A stretch of 64,000 nucleotides of DNA, taken from positions 19,039 through 83,038 of the forward strand of contig JACMLM010000039.1 in the NCBI GenBank assembly GCA_014379595.1, given 5' to 3'. The stretch's first letter is position 1. Every line of letters begins with the position of its first letter. Positions 1 through 8,790 of the stretch are shown here, one piece after another. The position numbers and the translations under genes are program-made. Under the pieces are notes generated by a model that saw nothing but the letters and a program-made list of their open reading frames with translations, did no database searches and was not told where the DNA came from. The stretch is from Anaerolineales bacterium. GTDB taxonomy: Bacteria > Chloroflexota > Anaerolineae > Anaerolineales > Villigracilaceae.

Positions 1-556
1 GACGGGCCTGCATACCCATCTGTGCATCACCCATATCGCCTTCAATTTCCGAGCGAGGGACGAGCGCCGCAACCGAGTCGATGACAACTACATCTACTGC
101 GCCAGAACGGACAAGGGTCTCTGCAATTTCAAGCGCCTGCTCACCCGTATCGGGTTGTGAAACAAGCAAGTTATCGATATCCACGCCGACCTTGGCAGCA
201 TAGCTTGGGTCAAGTGCATGTTCCATATCAATGAATGCTGCGGTGCCGCCCATTTTTTGAACTTCTGCAACAATGTGTTGGCAGAGAGTGGTTTTACCTG
301 AAGACTCAGGGCCATAAATTTCGATAACACGTCCGCGTGGAATACCGCCGACGCCAAGAGCAATATCAAGTGAAAGTGAACCTGTAGGAATGATTTCTGT
401 TACCATTCCTTGAGCTTCACCGAGGCGCATGATCGAGCCATCGCCATACCGTTTTAAAATATCACCAACCGCTTTATCGAGTACAGCGCGTTTGGCGTTA
501 TCCATAGTTTGAATTTTTTCAGGGGATTCTGTTGCTTTAGATGATTTTCGTGCCAT
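1..556 (-). CDS. recA: RecA recombinase, 5' part (runs off the window)
   Basis: Encodes the N-terminal ~185 residues of RecA, the ATP-dependent strand-exchange protein of homologous recombination and the SOS co-protease. Reading the minus strand from the ATG at 556 gives [12 protein letters not shown], then the Walker A segment [10 protein letters not shown], the conserved stretch [10 protein letters not shown], and the Walker B region [13 protein letters not shown] followed by EIEGDMGD. These are diagnostic of RecA. The 3' end lies beyond base 1. The gene is preceded by its own promoter in the 86 bp separating it from the upstream lipoprotein, so it is probably transcribed separately. The start is supported by GGAG about 10 nt upstream. 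Confidence 0.97.
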   Translation of the reverse strand, partial: MARKSSKATESPEKIQTMDNAKRAVLDKAVGDILKRYGDGSIMRLGEAQGMVTEIIPTGSLSLDIALGVGGIPRGRVIEIYGPESSGKTTLCQHIVAEVQKMGGTAAFIDMEHALDPSYAAKVGVDIDNLLVSQPDTGEQALEIAETLVRSGAVDVVVIDSVAALVPRSEIEGDMGDAQMGMQAR

Positions 557-606
557 GATTTAATTCTCCAATACAAGTGTAAAAGGTTGAAATTGTGTGT
601 GTCGAG

Positions 607-634
607 AGTATAGCACAGATGTTCAGTACGTCAA
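607..634 (-). promoter_or_regulatory. recA promoter with SOS-box-like core
   Basis: On the minus strand TTGACG (634-629) and TATACT (612-607) are separated by 16 bp, a good sigma70-type promoter 51 bp upstream of the recA ATG. Its spacer contains GAACATCTGTGC (624-613), close to the GAAC-N4-GTTC LexA box of Gram-positive type (one mismatch to that core). The promoter is well supported. LexA control is inference from the position and the gene. Confidence 0.65.
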
Positions 635-642
635 GAGTGCGA

Positions 643-2052
643 TTATGGGGTGTTTTTGGGGTCGAGAATAATGAACTCGGATGACCAAATAAAATCTTCT
701 GGAAGAGAGATAGTATCTCCACCAATTTCTCCTATGAAGGTAGATGTCTTGGGAATATTTGCGTCATAAATCGTATACAAATAATGGTTAGAATCAATCC
801 AAGCTATAAAATCTCCACCAATAGAAATAGATGATCCTTCAACACTCCAAATTGTTTTTTGAGAGGCAAAATACTTACTATCCGGGCTCCATTGTGGGTC
901 AGAATAGTACGATGAGGGACAACGACCATCCCAGTCAAACAATTGCGTACTCCCATTGTTAAGATTCCCAATATAGAGTGACGGTGTTCCTACTCCTTGA
1001 CCATTTCCATCACTAATATAAAAGATCCAGTTTGTATCTGGAGAGACAGAAAAGTTGCAGCCAGAATTAAATATGATAGGCAGCTCAAAGGGAATTTGAA
1101 CTACTTGGTTATCTTTAATTGTGTAACGAAGAACAGAATAAGTTGAAGGCGGAGTTGCTGGCTCATTGGACTCTTGATCAGCAGCGACAACTGCTATTAG
1201 TCCACTAGAATCGGGAAGCCAGTATTGCTGGGGCAAATATTCATCGGGAGGTGTACGGTAATAGTGAACTGCGTCTGGGTAAATAATCCTGTTGCCTGCA
1301 TATATATCTATATGTCCTGACGAGGACACAGAGATGAAAGTGCCATCAGGCGAGATTTCAAAGTTACGTTCCTGCATCGTGTTCCCGGTTAATCCACCAA
1401 CTATAATGCTGATTTCTCCTGAATCAGTATCAACACGATATAGACCAACGGTGCATTCAGGGGCGTTATACGAGGGCCCTTGCGGGCTTGGATTGCAAAG
1501 ATAGGTGTTAAACAGCAGAAGATGCGTTTTAGGAACAAAGGTTAGCGCTTTTATATCCCCTTGGGCAAGAGTAGGAAGAGATTTACTTTTTATGATGAGT
1601 TGCTCGTTACTTCCATCGGCATTGATTGAATATACATCATTGTCATCTTCTCCGCGATAGAAGACGATCTTCTCGCCATCGTCTGAAAAAATGGGGTCAC
1701 GATCTCTTCCACTGTGTGTCAGTTGTCTTGGTAGATTTAATCCATTTATAAGATAGATGTTTCCGCCTTTGACATAAACCTGGCGAATCCTATCTATTGA
1801 GAATGGCTGGTTTGAATTTGATGTAGATGTCGATAAAGCAATTATTGTTGCTAACGGACTCTGAGTTTGCCGTATAGGTGTAAAAATTGGAACAGGGGTA
1901 AATCTTTGCAAGGCAGTTGGGTTTTCATAAACATCCACAACCGTTGCCATGCTTACTGTAGGCACGATAGTTTGCTGTGGAGACAACGATCCACAGGCAG
2001 TAAGGAAAATGAACATCCAAAGATATCGAAAAAGAGTTTGTCTGCTTTTCAT
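643..2052 (-). CDS. Surface lipoprotein with TolB/WD40-like beta-propeller
   Basis: Predicted exported lipoprotein of 469 aa. The N-terminus MKSRQTLFRYLWMF is a signal peptide ending in the lipobox LTAC (Cys about residue 20). The body carries repeated propeller signatures: RDRDPIFSDDGEKIVFYRG, ISPDGTFISVSS, WLPDSSGLIAVV, VSPDTNWIFYISD and WSPDSKYFAS, typical of PD40/TolB-type blades. Function is unknown; such proteins are usually extracytoplasmic binding scaffolds. It lies upstream of recA on the same strand and 30 bp downstream of the M23 lipoprotein, with which it may be cotranscribed. Confidence 0.8.
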   Translation of the reverse strand: MKSRQTLFRYLWMFIFLTACGSLSPQQTIVPTVSMATVVDVYENPTALQRFTPVPIFTPIRQTQSPLATIIALSTSTSNSNQPFSIDRIRQVYVKGGNIYLINGLNLPRQLTHSGRDRDPIFSDDGEKIVFYRGEDDNDVYSINADGSNEQLIIKSKSLPTLAQGDIKALTFVPKTHLLLFNTYLCNPSPQGPSYNAPECTVGLYRVDTDSGEISIIVGGLTGNTMQERNFEISPDGTFISVSSSGHIDIYAGNRIIYPDAVHYYRTPPDEYLPQQYWLPDSSGLIAVVAADQESNEPATPPSTYSVLRYTIKDNQVVQIPFELPIIFNSGCNFSVSPDTNWIFYISDGNGQGVGTPSLYIGNLNNGSTQLFDWDGRCPSSYYSDPQWSPDSKYFASQKTIWSVEGSSISIGGDFIAWIDSNHYLYTIYDANIPKTSTFIGEIGGDTISLPEDFIWSSEFIILDPKNTP

Positions 2053-2082
2053 ATTTTTATTGATTGGAAATATGGCTAGAGA

Positions 2083-3159
2083 TTAAGGGAGCGCAATAGG
2101 TGTAGCAGGCAAGGTCTCAGGCAAAAATTCATGTGTAGGAGCAGGCGGACGGACGTTGCTGAAACCATTTTCCCCATCAAAGGTAATATAGCTCACCTGA
2201 CCGGGGAATATATCGACCCAGGTTTCTTTATCCTCATCATTATATTTGACAGAAATTTTGTACAGCCCAGCAGGCAGATCACTTAGCACAAAATTCTCCT
2301 GATAATATGGGTCTGAATTAACAGCACCAATACCGTATGTTCTTACCGTACGCACGGGAGACCTCGGCAGAGTTGACTGCACCTGAATATAAAGTTGATT
2401 CAGTAATTTTCCTTTTTCATCTGCCATCTTCCCCACCAGCACTCCCCAGCCTTGAGGCGGAGTCGTCCACAACTCGGGATTGGATGTATTATAAAAAGTA
2501 TTCTTTCCCACACGCACTTCAAAATGCAGATGCGGACCCGTAGTTGCACCTGTATCACCAACCAAACCCAACACATCTCCAGTTTCCACATGTGACCCAA
2601 CGACTGCAAGCAGCTGACTCATGTGTGCATAAATAGTAAACAAAGCCTGATCTTTATAACCAAAATCATGTCTAACGACCACGGCCATTCCATAGGGGTC
2701 ACTTTGATTGCCGGGCGCTTCGGTGTATAAACCCCAATCTGCTGAGATGACCGTTCCGGGGCCTGCCGCGAGAATCGGTGTGCCTTCCTCTGCATCAATA
2801 TCAACGCCGGTGTGTACGATCTTCGGTGCGAAGAACACACCGCCATAACGATATTCAGCCAGAGGCCAGTTGATATTATCTGCTGCGATGGGGCGTGCAA
2901 AATAAAAATGGTCATAAGGAGACATGGCCCACGGAATAGGATACAGCGGAGGACGCCAGCCTGAGACGGGTTCCGCACCCGGAGTCGGAAGACTAAATTG
3001 AAATGGCACAGGTGACGGAGTAAGTGCCACTTCAAACTCAACTGGAGATTGGTCTGGCACTTCAAACACTACCGGCGTGGGAGTTGATCCACCTACACTC
3101 GTGCAAGAGGAAAATATAAAAATAAATAAAATGGCTGGAATAGTGTGTTTGGGTTTCAT
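2083..3159 (-). CDS. M23-family metallopeptidase lipoprotein
   Basis: 358-aa lipoprotein with lipobox FSSC near residue 19 and a Pro/Thr-rich spacer. Residues ~115-220 form an M23/LytM domain: HTGVDIDAEEGTPILAA gives the H-x3-D zinc ligands, IYAHMSQL the catalytic-site His and GPHLHFEVR the H-x-H motif, so all expected metal and catalytic residues are present. The family hydrolyses peptidoglycan cross-links or, when degenerate, activates other hydrolases. A ~100-aa C-terminal beta-rich extension (SVKYNDEDKETWVDIFPGQ) has no recognised identity. Probably acts on the outer face of the cytoplasmic membrane. Confidence 0.88.
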   Translation of the reverse strand: MKPKHTIPAILFIFIFSSCTSVGGSTPTPVVFEVPDQSPVEFEVALTPSPVPFQFSLPTPGAEPVSGWRPPLYPIPWAMSPYDHFYFARPIAADNINWPLAEYRYGGVFFAPKIVHTGVDIDAEEGTPILAAGPGTVISADWGLYTEAPGNQSDPYGMAVVVRHDFGYKDQALFTIYAHMSQLLAVVGSHVETGDVLGLVGDTGATTGPHLHFEVRVGKNTFYNTSNPELWTTPPQGWGVLVGKMADEKGKLLNQLYIQVQSTLPRSPVRTVRTYGIGAVNSDPYYQENFVLSDLPAGLYKISVKYNDEDKETWVDIFPGQVSYITFDGENGFSNVRPPAPTHEFLPETLPATPIALP

Positions 3160-3172
3160 TTTTTATATTCTA

Positions 3173-3311
3173 CGTCCTGAGCGAAATGACGAATGCTCTT
3201 TGAGGAATGTAGTCGAAGGACGAGTAACTTGGAAAACTTAAACTATATATGAAAGCTTGTCCTTCGACTACGCTGCACGAAGAGCAAGAACGTGCAGCTC
3301 CGCTCAGGACG
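3173..3311. repeat. Nested inverted repeat (REP-like) between lipoprotein genes
   Basis: Outer arms CGTCCTGAGCG (3173-3183) and CGCTCAGGACG (3301-3311) are exact reverse complements. Inner arms GTAGTCGAAGGAC (3209-3221) and GTCCTTCGACTAC (3259-3271) are too. The whole intergenic stretch is one long nested hairpin. It fits a bacterial REP/BIME-type repeat and could also act as a transcript-end or mRNA-stabilising structure. Confidence 0.75.
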
Positions 3312-3322
3312 AAGGTAAATCA

Positions 3323-5143
3323 TTACGGAATAACTGTCGGCGGTGTAGGCGTGACCGTTGGCGGACTTGTTGGTGTTGGTGACAATGTAGCAGTGCGTGT
3401 TGCATAGGGGGTGCGTGTGGGGCGTTTGGTAGGCGTGGATGTAAAAGTGGGAGTGGGTGTGAGAGTAGGAGCAAGCACACGGGTCGGCGTGATAAGCGCC
3501 TCCACTGGATACAGTTCCTGCATCGCAGAATACCAATCCAATCCGTTTGTTAATGCAAATTCAGTAAAGCGTGCACCTGCATAATATGTGCGCCAGTTAG
3601 GAAGTGAGGGCAAGCGTTCCCAGCCATATGTTCCAGCCAAAGCAGTGACGTCCACCCAATATCCAGAGGGCACAGGTGCATATTCACCGCCCTGCTCATA
3701 CGTGCGCGGATCAAGCTCATAACGTGCATTTAAATTCCACGGCGCATTATGGATCGGTTCACCGAGTGAACCATCCTGCACAGTACAACGGATATAGATG
3801 CGCCAATAGGTTTGTGCGCCCACATCTTCACGCAGAGTAACCATCCAACCTGCATTCGCCATTATTGAATTAATTGCGAAGGCGCGGCCCGTATATAGCC
3901 AATCTTCTTCAAGACCAGGCTCCATACTCGTTGTGAGTGGAACGAATGCATTCTCAAGGCTTGCTAATGCATCCCAACCAGTTTCGGTAATAATGCGGCC
4001 ACGTAATGCAATGAAGGATTCATCTACGAGATCATGCAGCTGCGGATATGTGACCTGCACATCTGACAAGGGCACAACATACCAACGTTGATTCGGCACA
4101 TCAGGCGCGGGTGTTATGGCCGGCGACCATAATGCCGTAGGATCAACTTTAGCCGCTTCTACAAATGAATTGGGAAGTGAATTCGGCAAATCAGCCAAGC
4201 CCCAAGTGAGTCCGCGCACACGCCCATTTACTGGAGTTGGTGAGAGAAGCAAATGACCGTTAATATCATAAGATGTAAGATAATTTTGATTAGACCCGCT
4301 TGTAATGGCAATGATCTTTTCAGCGGTTTCATTCCATGCACCCCAACTTCCATCGCCGATCCAGCGTGCGGCGCGGTTTGGATCATTCGCTTCCCAAATA
4401 TACAAGCCGCTAAAGCCGACAGTCTGTGAGGTGGATGACCATAATAATTGTGAGCCGTCATAATTCCAAAGCGGATGATTTTCAGATGCAAAAGGTGTAT
4501 TGCTTAAGTTTTGATAACGTTCATCGCCTGTGAGATCGAGGTCTGCAAGCCATACGTCGCTATCACCGCCGCGCGAGGAGATGAATGCCACATTCCTGCC
4601 ATCAGGTGCCCAAACGGGAGAATGATCGGATGCGGAATCTTGCGTGAGAGAAATGACGGCTTGTGTTGCATCTACAGTGGATACAACAGCTACTTCCAAA
4701 TTTTCATTGATATATGTTTCGAATACGAGCCATTGGCTATCTGGTGACCATGAAGGTGATGAGTCGTATTCTGGAGAATCAGTTATCTGAGTTACATCAC
4801 CACTTTGCAAATCCATGATGTATAGATCCCAGAATCCATTGCGGTCAGAGGCAAAAGCGATTTGTGTGCGATCTGGACTGAGGGCAGGAGCGATATCGTT
4901 CCAATCCCCTGCGGTGATTCGTGTGAGCGGCTGATCTTGTGGATGATAAAGAAACAGATGGGCATATCCATTCTCTTCAATGGAGAGAAAGACAAGATTG
5001 CCTTCGCCGCTAAATTGAACAACAGCAGGTACATCTGTAGATTCGGTAATCGGTTCAAGCGGGTTTTCTGGGGAAAGTGTGGGGGCTCCATTTTGAGAAC
5101 AGCCAAAGAGTAGAAGGCTGGTAATGGTTAAAGTTATAAGCAT
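3323..5143 (-). CDS. Surface lipoprotein with TolB-like propeller and Thr/Pro tail
   Basis: About 606 aa. I place the start at the ATG at 5143 because it gives the signal peptide MLITLTITSLLLFGCS with lipobox LFGC. The longer open frame upstream (TTG at 5326) merely translates a REP-like repeat. Residues ~30-330 hold PD40 blades (LSPDRTQIAFASDRNG, WSPDSQWLVFET, WAPDGRNVAFISSRG, WNYDGSQLLWSS). The middle ~200 aa is uncharacterised. The last ~50 aa is a Thr/Pro-rich tail (LTPTPTFTSTPTKRP). Function unknown; probably a cell-surface protein. No clear Shine-Dalgarno precedes the chosen start, since the repeat directly abuts it. Confidence 0.75.
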   Translation of the reverse strand: MLITLTITSLLLFGCSQNGAPTLSPENPLEPITESTDVPAVVQFSGEGNLVFLSIEENGYAHLFLYHPQDQPLTRITAGDWNDIAPALSPDRTQIAFASDRNGFWDLYIMDLQSGDVTQITDSPEYDSSPSWSPDSQWLVFETYINENLEVAVVSTVDATQAVISLTQDSASDHSPVWAPDGRNVAFISSRGGDSDVWLADLDLTGDERYQNLSNTPFASENHPLWNYDGSQLLWSSTSQTVGFSGLYIWEANDPNRAARWIGDGSWGAWNETAEKIIAITSGSNQNYLTSYDINGHLLLSPTPVNGRVRGLTWGLADLPNSLPNSFVEAAKVDPTALWSPAITPAPDVPNQRWYVVPLSDVQVTYPQLHDLVDESFIALRGRIITETGWDALASLENAFVPLTTSMEPGLEEDWLYTGRAFAINSIMANAGWMVTLREDVGAQTYWRIYIRCTVQDGSLGEPIHNAPWNLNARYELDPRTYEQGGEYAPVPSGYWVDVTALAGTYGWERLPSLPNWRTYYAGARFTEFALTNGLDWYSAMQELYPVEALITPTRVLAPTLTPTPTFTSTPTKRPTRTPYATRTATLSPTPTSPPTVTPTPPTVIP

Positions 5144-5276
5144 GTCGCTGCGAGGCGTTTTTGGTTTTGGCAGACACTTGCGCCGCACTGCGTTCGTTGC
5201 AGTGCAAGTGAGCAGTTTCCTCGTAACTGGAGATTGCTTCGTCGGGGAGAGCAAAGGCCCTCCTCGCAACGACATA
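5142..5276. repeat. Dispersed repeat family A, copy 1
   Basis: Shares modules with 30752-30880 and 43204-43319: GTCGCTGCGAGG at one edge, CACTTGCGCCGCACTGCG inside, GAGATTGCTTCGTCGGGG, and TCCTCGCAACGACA at the other edge. The ends are inverted (GTCGxTGCGAGG against CCTCGCAACGAC). This is a REP-like non-coding element, here directly abutting the start codon of the lipoprotein gene. Confidence 0.85.
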
Positions 5277-5326
5277 ATGCGTGTGAGAATTGATGAAAAA
5301 AAATGCAAAGGCATGGATAATATCAA

Positions 5327-5704
5327 TTAAGCGGAATCGGTTTCGGGGTTAGGTATTGAGGCGGGCGGTTCTATATCAAAAGAAAAAAAGAGTGGCTCTT
5401 TTGAAGGCCCATCGGGATAATACAATCTGGCGCTGAGTGTATACGGATTCATAAGCTCGCCGCGAATATGCATGGTGAATTCGAGTTTCCATGAAAGCGG
5501 TTCGACGATGCTTGTAGATGCAACTTCAGCGCCACTTGAATCATTGAGGATGACTTCAATGTAAGGCCGTTTTTGAAACGGCATGACCTCAATATTCACG
5601 CGCAGACGATAGCCATCAGGGTAAGGCTGGGCGGTAAGTGAAATAATATTCGTTTCTTCGGGAACAGCACGGGCGAGACCATCTTCTGGGAAGAAAAAAT
5701 CCAT
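5327..5704 (-). CDS. Conserved hypothetical protein (125 aa)
   Basis: Short soluble protein starting MDFFFPEDGLARAVPEE, with alternating beta-strand character (GYRLRVNIEVMPF, RPYIEVILNDSSG, WKLEFTMHIRGE, YTLSARLYYPDG). This suggests one immunoglobulin- or beta-sandwich-like domain. No signal peptide or catalytic motif is visible. It lies between the ABC ATPase gene and the propeller lipoprotein on the same strand. I do not recognise the family and assign no function. Confidence 0.6.
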   Translation of the reverse strand: MDFFFPEDGLARAVPEETNIISLTAQPYPDGYRLRVNIEVMPFQKRPYIEVILNDSSGAEVASTSIVEPLSWKLEFTMHIRGELMNPYTLSARLYYPDGPSKEPLFFSFDIEPPASIPNPETDSA

Positions 5705-5783
5705 TTGGTTATTATAACCACAAAAGAATATGCCCGCCTTTGATTATCAATGAGTGTTAGATTACAGTTTCATTAGTTAGTTA

Positions 5784-6965
5784 TCAAAGGCGCAAGCCAG
5801 AATTCGTGTCAAAGAAATATAGACGCTCGGGGTCGATCTTCACATTGACCAATTGCCCAATATTAAGTTTCATATCAAGAGGGCACATACTCGTATATGT
5901 GCGGTGACCAGTGCGGATATAAACCGTTTGACTCTGACGTGAATAATCAGGCTCAAGCGCTTCGACCTCACCCTTGAGCTGAATCTCGTTCGCTGAATTG
6001 GATTCAGCTGATAGTTTTACCGCTTCGCGCCGCATACCCAATGTTACAAGTTGACCATTTGTGACTTTAGTGAAAATATTCTTTGGGATTGGAATCAGAT
6101 ATTCGTCCAGAACCAGCTTGCCGCCAGAGATTGATCCGCCAGAAAAAAGATTCATCGGCGGCAGACCTAGAAATCCTGCAACAAATTCGCTGGCGGGATT
6201 ATCCATCAATTCCTGATATGTTCCCACTTGTTCAATTCGTCCCTTGTGCATCACGACAATTTGATCGGCAAGCGCAATCGCTTCCACTTGATCGTGCGTG
6301 ACATATAAACTGGTGATGCCAAAACGATGCAGCAGACGTTTGATCTCTGTGCGCGTTTGGACGCGCAATTTTGCGTCGAGGTTGGAAAGTGGCTCATCGA
6401 AGAGAAACAATTTCGGCGCGCGGACAATGGCACGCGCAATCGCCACACGTTGTTTTTGTCCGCCAGATAATGTGCCTGGCCTGCGCGGCAGGAGTTCGTT
6501 GAAACCGATGCCCATCATTTCAGATGTGTAACGAATACGCTCATTCGTTTCTTCGTCGCTGATCTTGCGCAGCTTGAAAAAGAACGAGAGATTGCCTTCA
6601 TTGTTAAAGTTGGGATATAACGCATAATTCTGAAAGACCATGCCGATGTAACGATCTTTGGGAAGAATATTTTGTACGTCCTCCCCATCGTAAAGTACCT
6701 GACCTTTATAGTCACTAACGATACCCGCCACCACGCGCAGCAATGTACTTTTTCCACAACCTGATGGGCCGACCACAGCAAAGGTCTGTCCATTGGGGAT
6801 GGTTAGATTTATATTATCTAAAGCCAGCACTCCACCCCCGTTGGGCGTTTCAACTGGCAAGTCCTCTTGTATGAGTTCTCTTTTCTTCTCAAACAAGCGA
6901 ATTGCAGGGTCACGTAGAGAAGATGAATAGGAAAGGCTTACGTTATGAAGTTGTATCTCGGCCAC
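5784..6965 (-). CDS. ABC transporter ATP-binding protein, MalK/UgpC type
   Basis: 393 aa. Nucleotide-binding domain with Walker A GPSGCGKST, Q-loop FQNYALYPN, signature LSGGQKQR, Walker B LFLFDEPLSNLD and switch His in VTHD. The C-terminal ~120 aa is the TOBE/OB regulatory domain typical of ATPases serving carbohydrate and related solute importers (CUT1). An ~18-residue insert near residue 30 (KRELIQEDLPVETPNGGG) precedes the first conserved strand, which is unusual for the family. No permease or binding-protein genes are adjacent, so it probably energises importers encoded elsewhere. Confidence 0.92.
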   Translation of the reverse strand: MAEIQLHNVSLSYSSSLRDPAIRLFEKKRELIQEDLPVETPNGGGVLALDNINLTIPNGQTFAVVGPSGCGKSTLLRVVAGIVSDYKGQVLYDGEDVQNILPKDRYIGMVFQNYALYPNFNNEGNLSFFFKLRKISDEETNERIRYTSEMMGIGFNELLPRRPGTLSGGQKQRVAIARAIVRAPKLFLFDEPLSNLDAKLRVQTRTEIKRLLHRFGITSLYVTHDQVEAIALADQIVVMHKGRIEQVGTYQELMDNPASEFVAGFLGLPPMNLFSGGSISGGKLVLDEYLIPIPKNIFTKVTNGQLVTLGMRREAVKLSAESNSANEIQLKGEVEALEPDYSRQSQTVYIRTGHRTYTSMCPLDMKLNIGQLVNVKIDPERLYFFDTNSGLRL

Positions 6966-7025
6966 AGGTTCTCTATATATAAGGGATAATGCTATAATTT
7001 ACTCATTAGATTTTAACCTATGACT

Positions 7026-7134
7026 GTCTAACGTCCTAATTAAATTAGGCGTTTCCCCTAAAGGGGACCATGTAGTTGGAACGGTCTGTCTATAGGCAGT
7101 TAGTTGGAACTGACCATCTAAACACTAGTTGGGC
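7026..7134 (+). other. attC-like recombination site at left end of cassette array
   Basis: Begins GTCTAAC (7026-7032, fits RYYYAAC) and ends GTTGGGC (7128-7134, fits GTTRRRY), spacing 109 bp. The interior has a TCCCC-TAAA-GGGGA hairpin and two TAGTTGGAAC direct repeats. The first cassette gene starts 13 bp after the GTT-type box, as in integron cassettes. Its interior does not match the other attC-like sites, so it may be another kind of site or chance. Confidence 0.4.
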
Positions 7135-7146
7135 GCTAAAATCAAA

Positions 7147-7776
7147 ATGAAAATTACAGAAAAACTCACATCGTATCTTGGAATCGCCGACATTGACTAT
7201 CTCTGTGCGCGCTTATTATTTATGTCAGGTTTTCCAATTGTTGCTATGGCAAAGGCAGCTGAATCGCTTGAGAAATTGTTGAAGCTTTCTATTGTGTTAT
7301 TAGCAAGAATTTATTCAGGTATTGAATTGACCGACGATCAATTGAAGAATGAATATGGTCATGATTTGCGCAAACTCTTGGATGGCTATAATAAAATGGC
7401 ACCACCTGAGGTCAAGCTAATTGGCAACACTGAAATATTGGAGAATCTGCGCAAAGCATACAATCTCCGTTATACAGCAAAGAATAAGGACATAAAGCTT
7501 GCTTTCGCATTAGACGAGTTCGACAATTGGTACGTATATCTGTGAAACAATATAGTCCACAACATGCCAATTGAGTTGAAAGATGAAGCAAGGCAATTTG
7601 GAACCTTCTACGGAAAGATGTATGAATCGGGATTGCCAGAAATACTGTCTCAGTATCAAACATTGCGTCCTGGTGATATTTTGCGACTCCACAACAGAAT
7701 GTTTGACCAATTAGTTATTGACTTAGAATGTCCGTTATGTAAGTACCGAACCGAGTCTAGTGAACAGCAAACCTAG
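7147..7776 (+). pseudogene. HEPN-domain gene broken by TGA at the catalytic Arg codon
   Basis: Frame 7147-7542 encodes an alpha-helical protein (MKITEKLTSYLG..., AKAAESLEKLLKLSIVLL, YGHDLRKLLDGYN) of HEPN character. After one TGA at 7543-7545 the same frame continues without interruption (NNIVHNMPIELKDEARQ...) to 7776, 209 codons in all. If the TGA were CGA the junction would read YLRNNIVHN, the R-x4-H ribonuclease motif of HEPN proteins. A single C-to-T transition therefore explains the break and removes the catalytic Arg. HEPN proteins are commonly RNases in toxin-antitoxin and defence systems. A restart at ATG 7564 could yield only the 70-aa tail. First cassette of the array. Confidence 0.7.
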
Positions 7777-7795
7777 TGAAACGTTCGGCAAAAGC

Positions 7796-7926
7796 GCCCA
7801 ACACAGCGTCGTGCACCCGACTCGTGGGAGTCTGCGCGATTTACAAGCAGTTTTCTGGCTTCGAGTTTTTTTCTGCTCCCAAGCAGAGTCCACGCACCCC
7901 AGCGCCGGTAATGCAAACCGTTAGGC
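7796..7926 (+). other. attC-like site, best preserved copy
   Basis: Starts GCCCAAC (7796-7802) and ends GTTAGGC (7920-7926); both fit the attC consensus core boxes and are mutually complementary. Inside are ACAGCG after the first box and GCAAACC before the last, plus the hairpin CTGCTCCCAAGCAG, which recurs in other spacers of this block. Length 131 bp is within the range of chromosomal attC sites. Confidence 0.7.
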
Positions 7927-7959
7927 GGAAGTATTACCAACTATCTTACGAGGATACAT

Positions 7960-8589
7960 ATGTCTACAAACAGGTCAAATATTCCCGCAAAGAGAAAGAC
8001 GATAGAACCCGCAATTTTGGCAGCAATCATCGCTGGTATTACAACGATAATTGTTGCACTTATTTCCTACTATGGTAGTCTAACGACCGTTACACTTGCA
8101 ATTGAGGCCACCCAAACAGCTGAAGCGGCAAACAGTACAGGTACACCTACTCCACCTAGAACACCAACCCTTACAATAGTCACGGCAGTCTCCACTGGAA
8201 CTCTTTCCCTCAAAGATCAAGTCGCTGTTTTGGCGAACGAGGTTAGTTCCCTCCAAACCCAAGTTGCAGTGGACAAGAATCTAAAGCAGGAATTAGATTC
8301 GGTTACTAATCGACTGAGTGAAATGGAGAATGTAATTGAAAAAAATCCCAGCGAAGCAATGGCATATGTAGTCCTAAGAAAAGATTTGGATGAAGCACAA
8401 AGCAATATCAAAGACCTGCAATTGCGTCTTACAAGTTCATGGACTCAAAATCTACCGCTCTATGGTTTGGTTGTTACAGTGGGCTTTACTTTGTTGAGTA
8501 TTGTTAGAAGTGATAGAAAACAAAATCAGGAGCAGAATAGAGAAAATTCTAGCAATAAGGAACGTAGAGAAAATCAGAAATATGAATAA
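7960..8589 (+). CDS. Cassette-encoded coiled-coil membrane protein
   Basis: 209 aa, start ATG 7960 with GAGG 6 nt upstream. One transmembrane segment near residues 18-38 (ILAAIIAGITTIIVALISYY) is followed by a Thr/Pro spacer (TGTPTPPRTPTLT). A ~75-residue coiled coil comes next (LANEVSSLQTQVAVDKNLKQ and on), then a second membrane segment (LYGLVVTVGFTLLSIV) and a highly charged tail rich in Gln/Asn/Arg. I do not recognise a family. It lies between two attC-like sites in the cassette orientation, so it is mobile cargo. Confidence 0.7.
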   Translation: MSTNRSNIPAKRKTIEPAILAAIIAGITTIIVALISYYGSLTTVTLAIEATQTAEAANSTGTPTPPRTPTLTIVTAVSTGTLSLKDQVAVLANEVSSLQTQVAVDKNLKQELDSVTNRLSEMENVIEKNPSEAMAYVVLRKDLDEAQSNIKDLQLRLTSSWTQNLPLYGLVVTVGFTLLSIVRSDRKQNQEQNRENSSNKERRENQKYE

Positions 8590-8636
8590 TATCTGATTCA
8601 TGTTTTAGCAGAATTATCACTTCATCGCCGTTCACC

Positions 8637-8769
8637 GCCTAACACAGCATGCACCCGACTGGTGGGACGCTTCGCGGTGCGTTTTCGGGCATTTTCCTCG
8701 CTTCGGGTTTTTTCTGCTTCCAAACAGAATCTCAATCCGCCCAAAATCCGCGAACGCAAACCGTTAGTC
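8637..8769 (+). other. attC-like site, one box imperfect
   Basis: GCCTAAC (8637-8643) opens the site. CAAACCGTTAGTC closes it (box 8763-8769; GTTAGTC deviates from GTTRRRY at one base). The left arm AACACAGCATGCACCCGACT matches the 7796 copy almost base for base, and the internal hairpin persists as CTGCTTCCAAACAG. Length 133 bp. Confidence 0.65.
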
Positions 8770-8790
8770 CGGCTTCGCCCCTCAACAACT

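Noticed and set aside
3323..3480. Repetitive low-complexity DNA as a satellite
   Set aside because: It encodes the Thr/Pro-rich tail of the lipoprotein and is coding in frame.
5144..5326. 61-residue N-terminal extension of the propeller lipoprotein
   Set aside because: It translates a family A repeat and would precede the signal peptide and lipobox that begin at 5143.
7543..7545. TGA read as selenocysteine or tryptophan in the HEPN gene
   Set aside because: No selenocysteine-insertion hairpin is apparent, neighbouring genes use TGA as a stop, and Arg (CGA) at this site explains the HEPN motif better.
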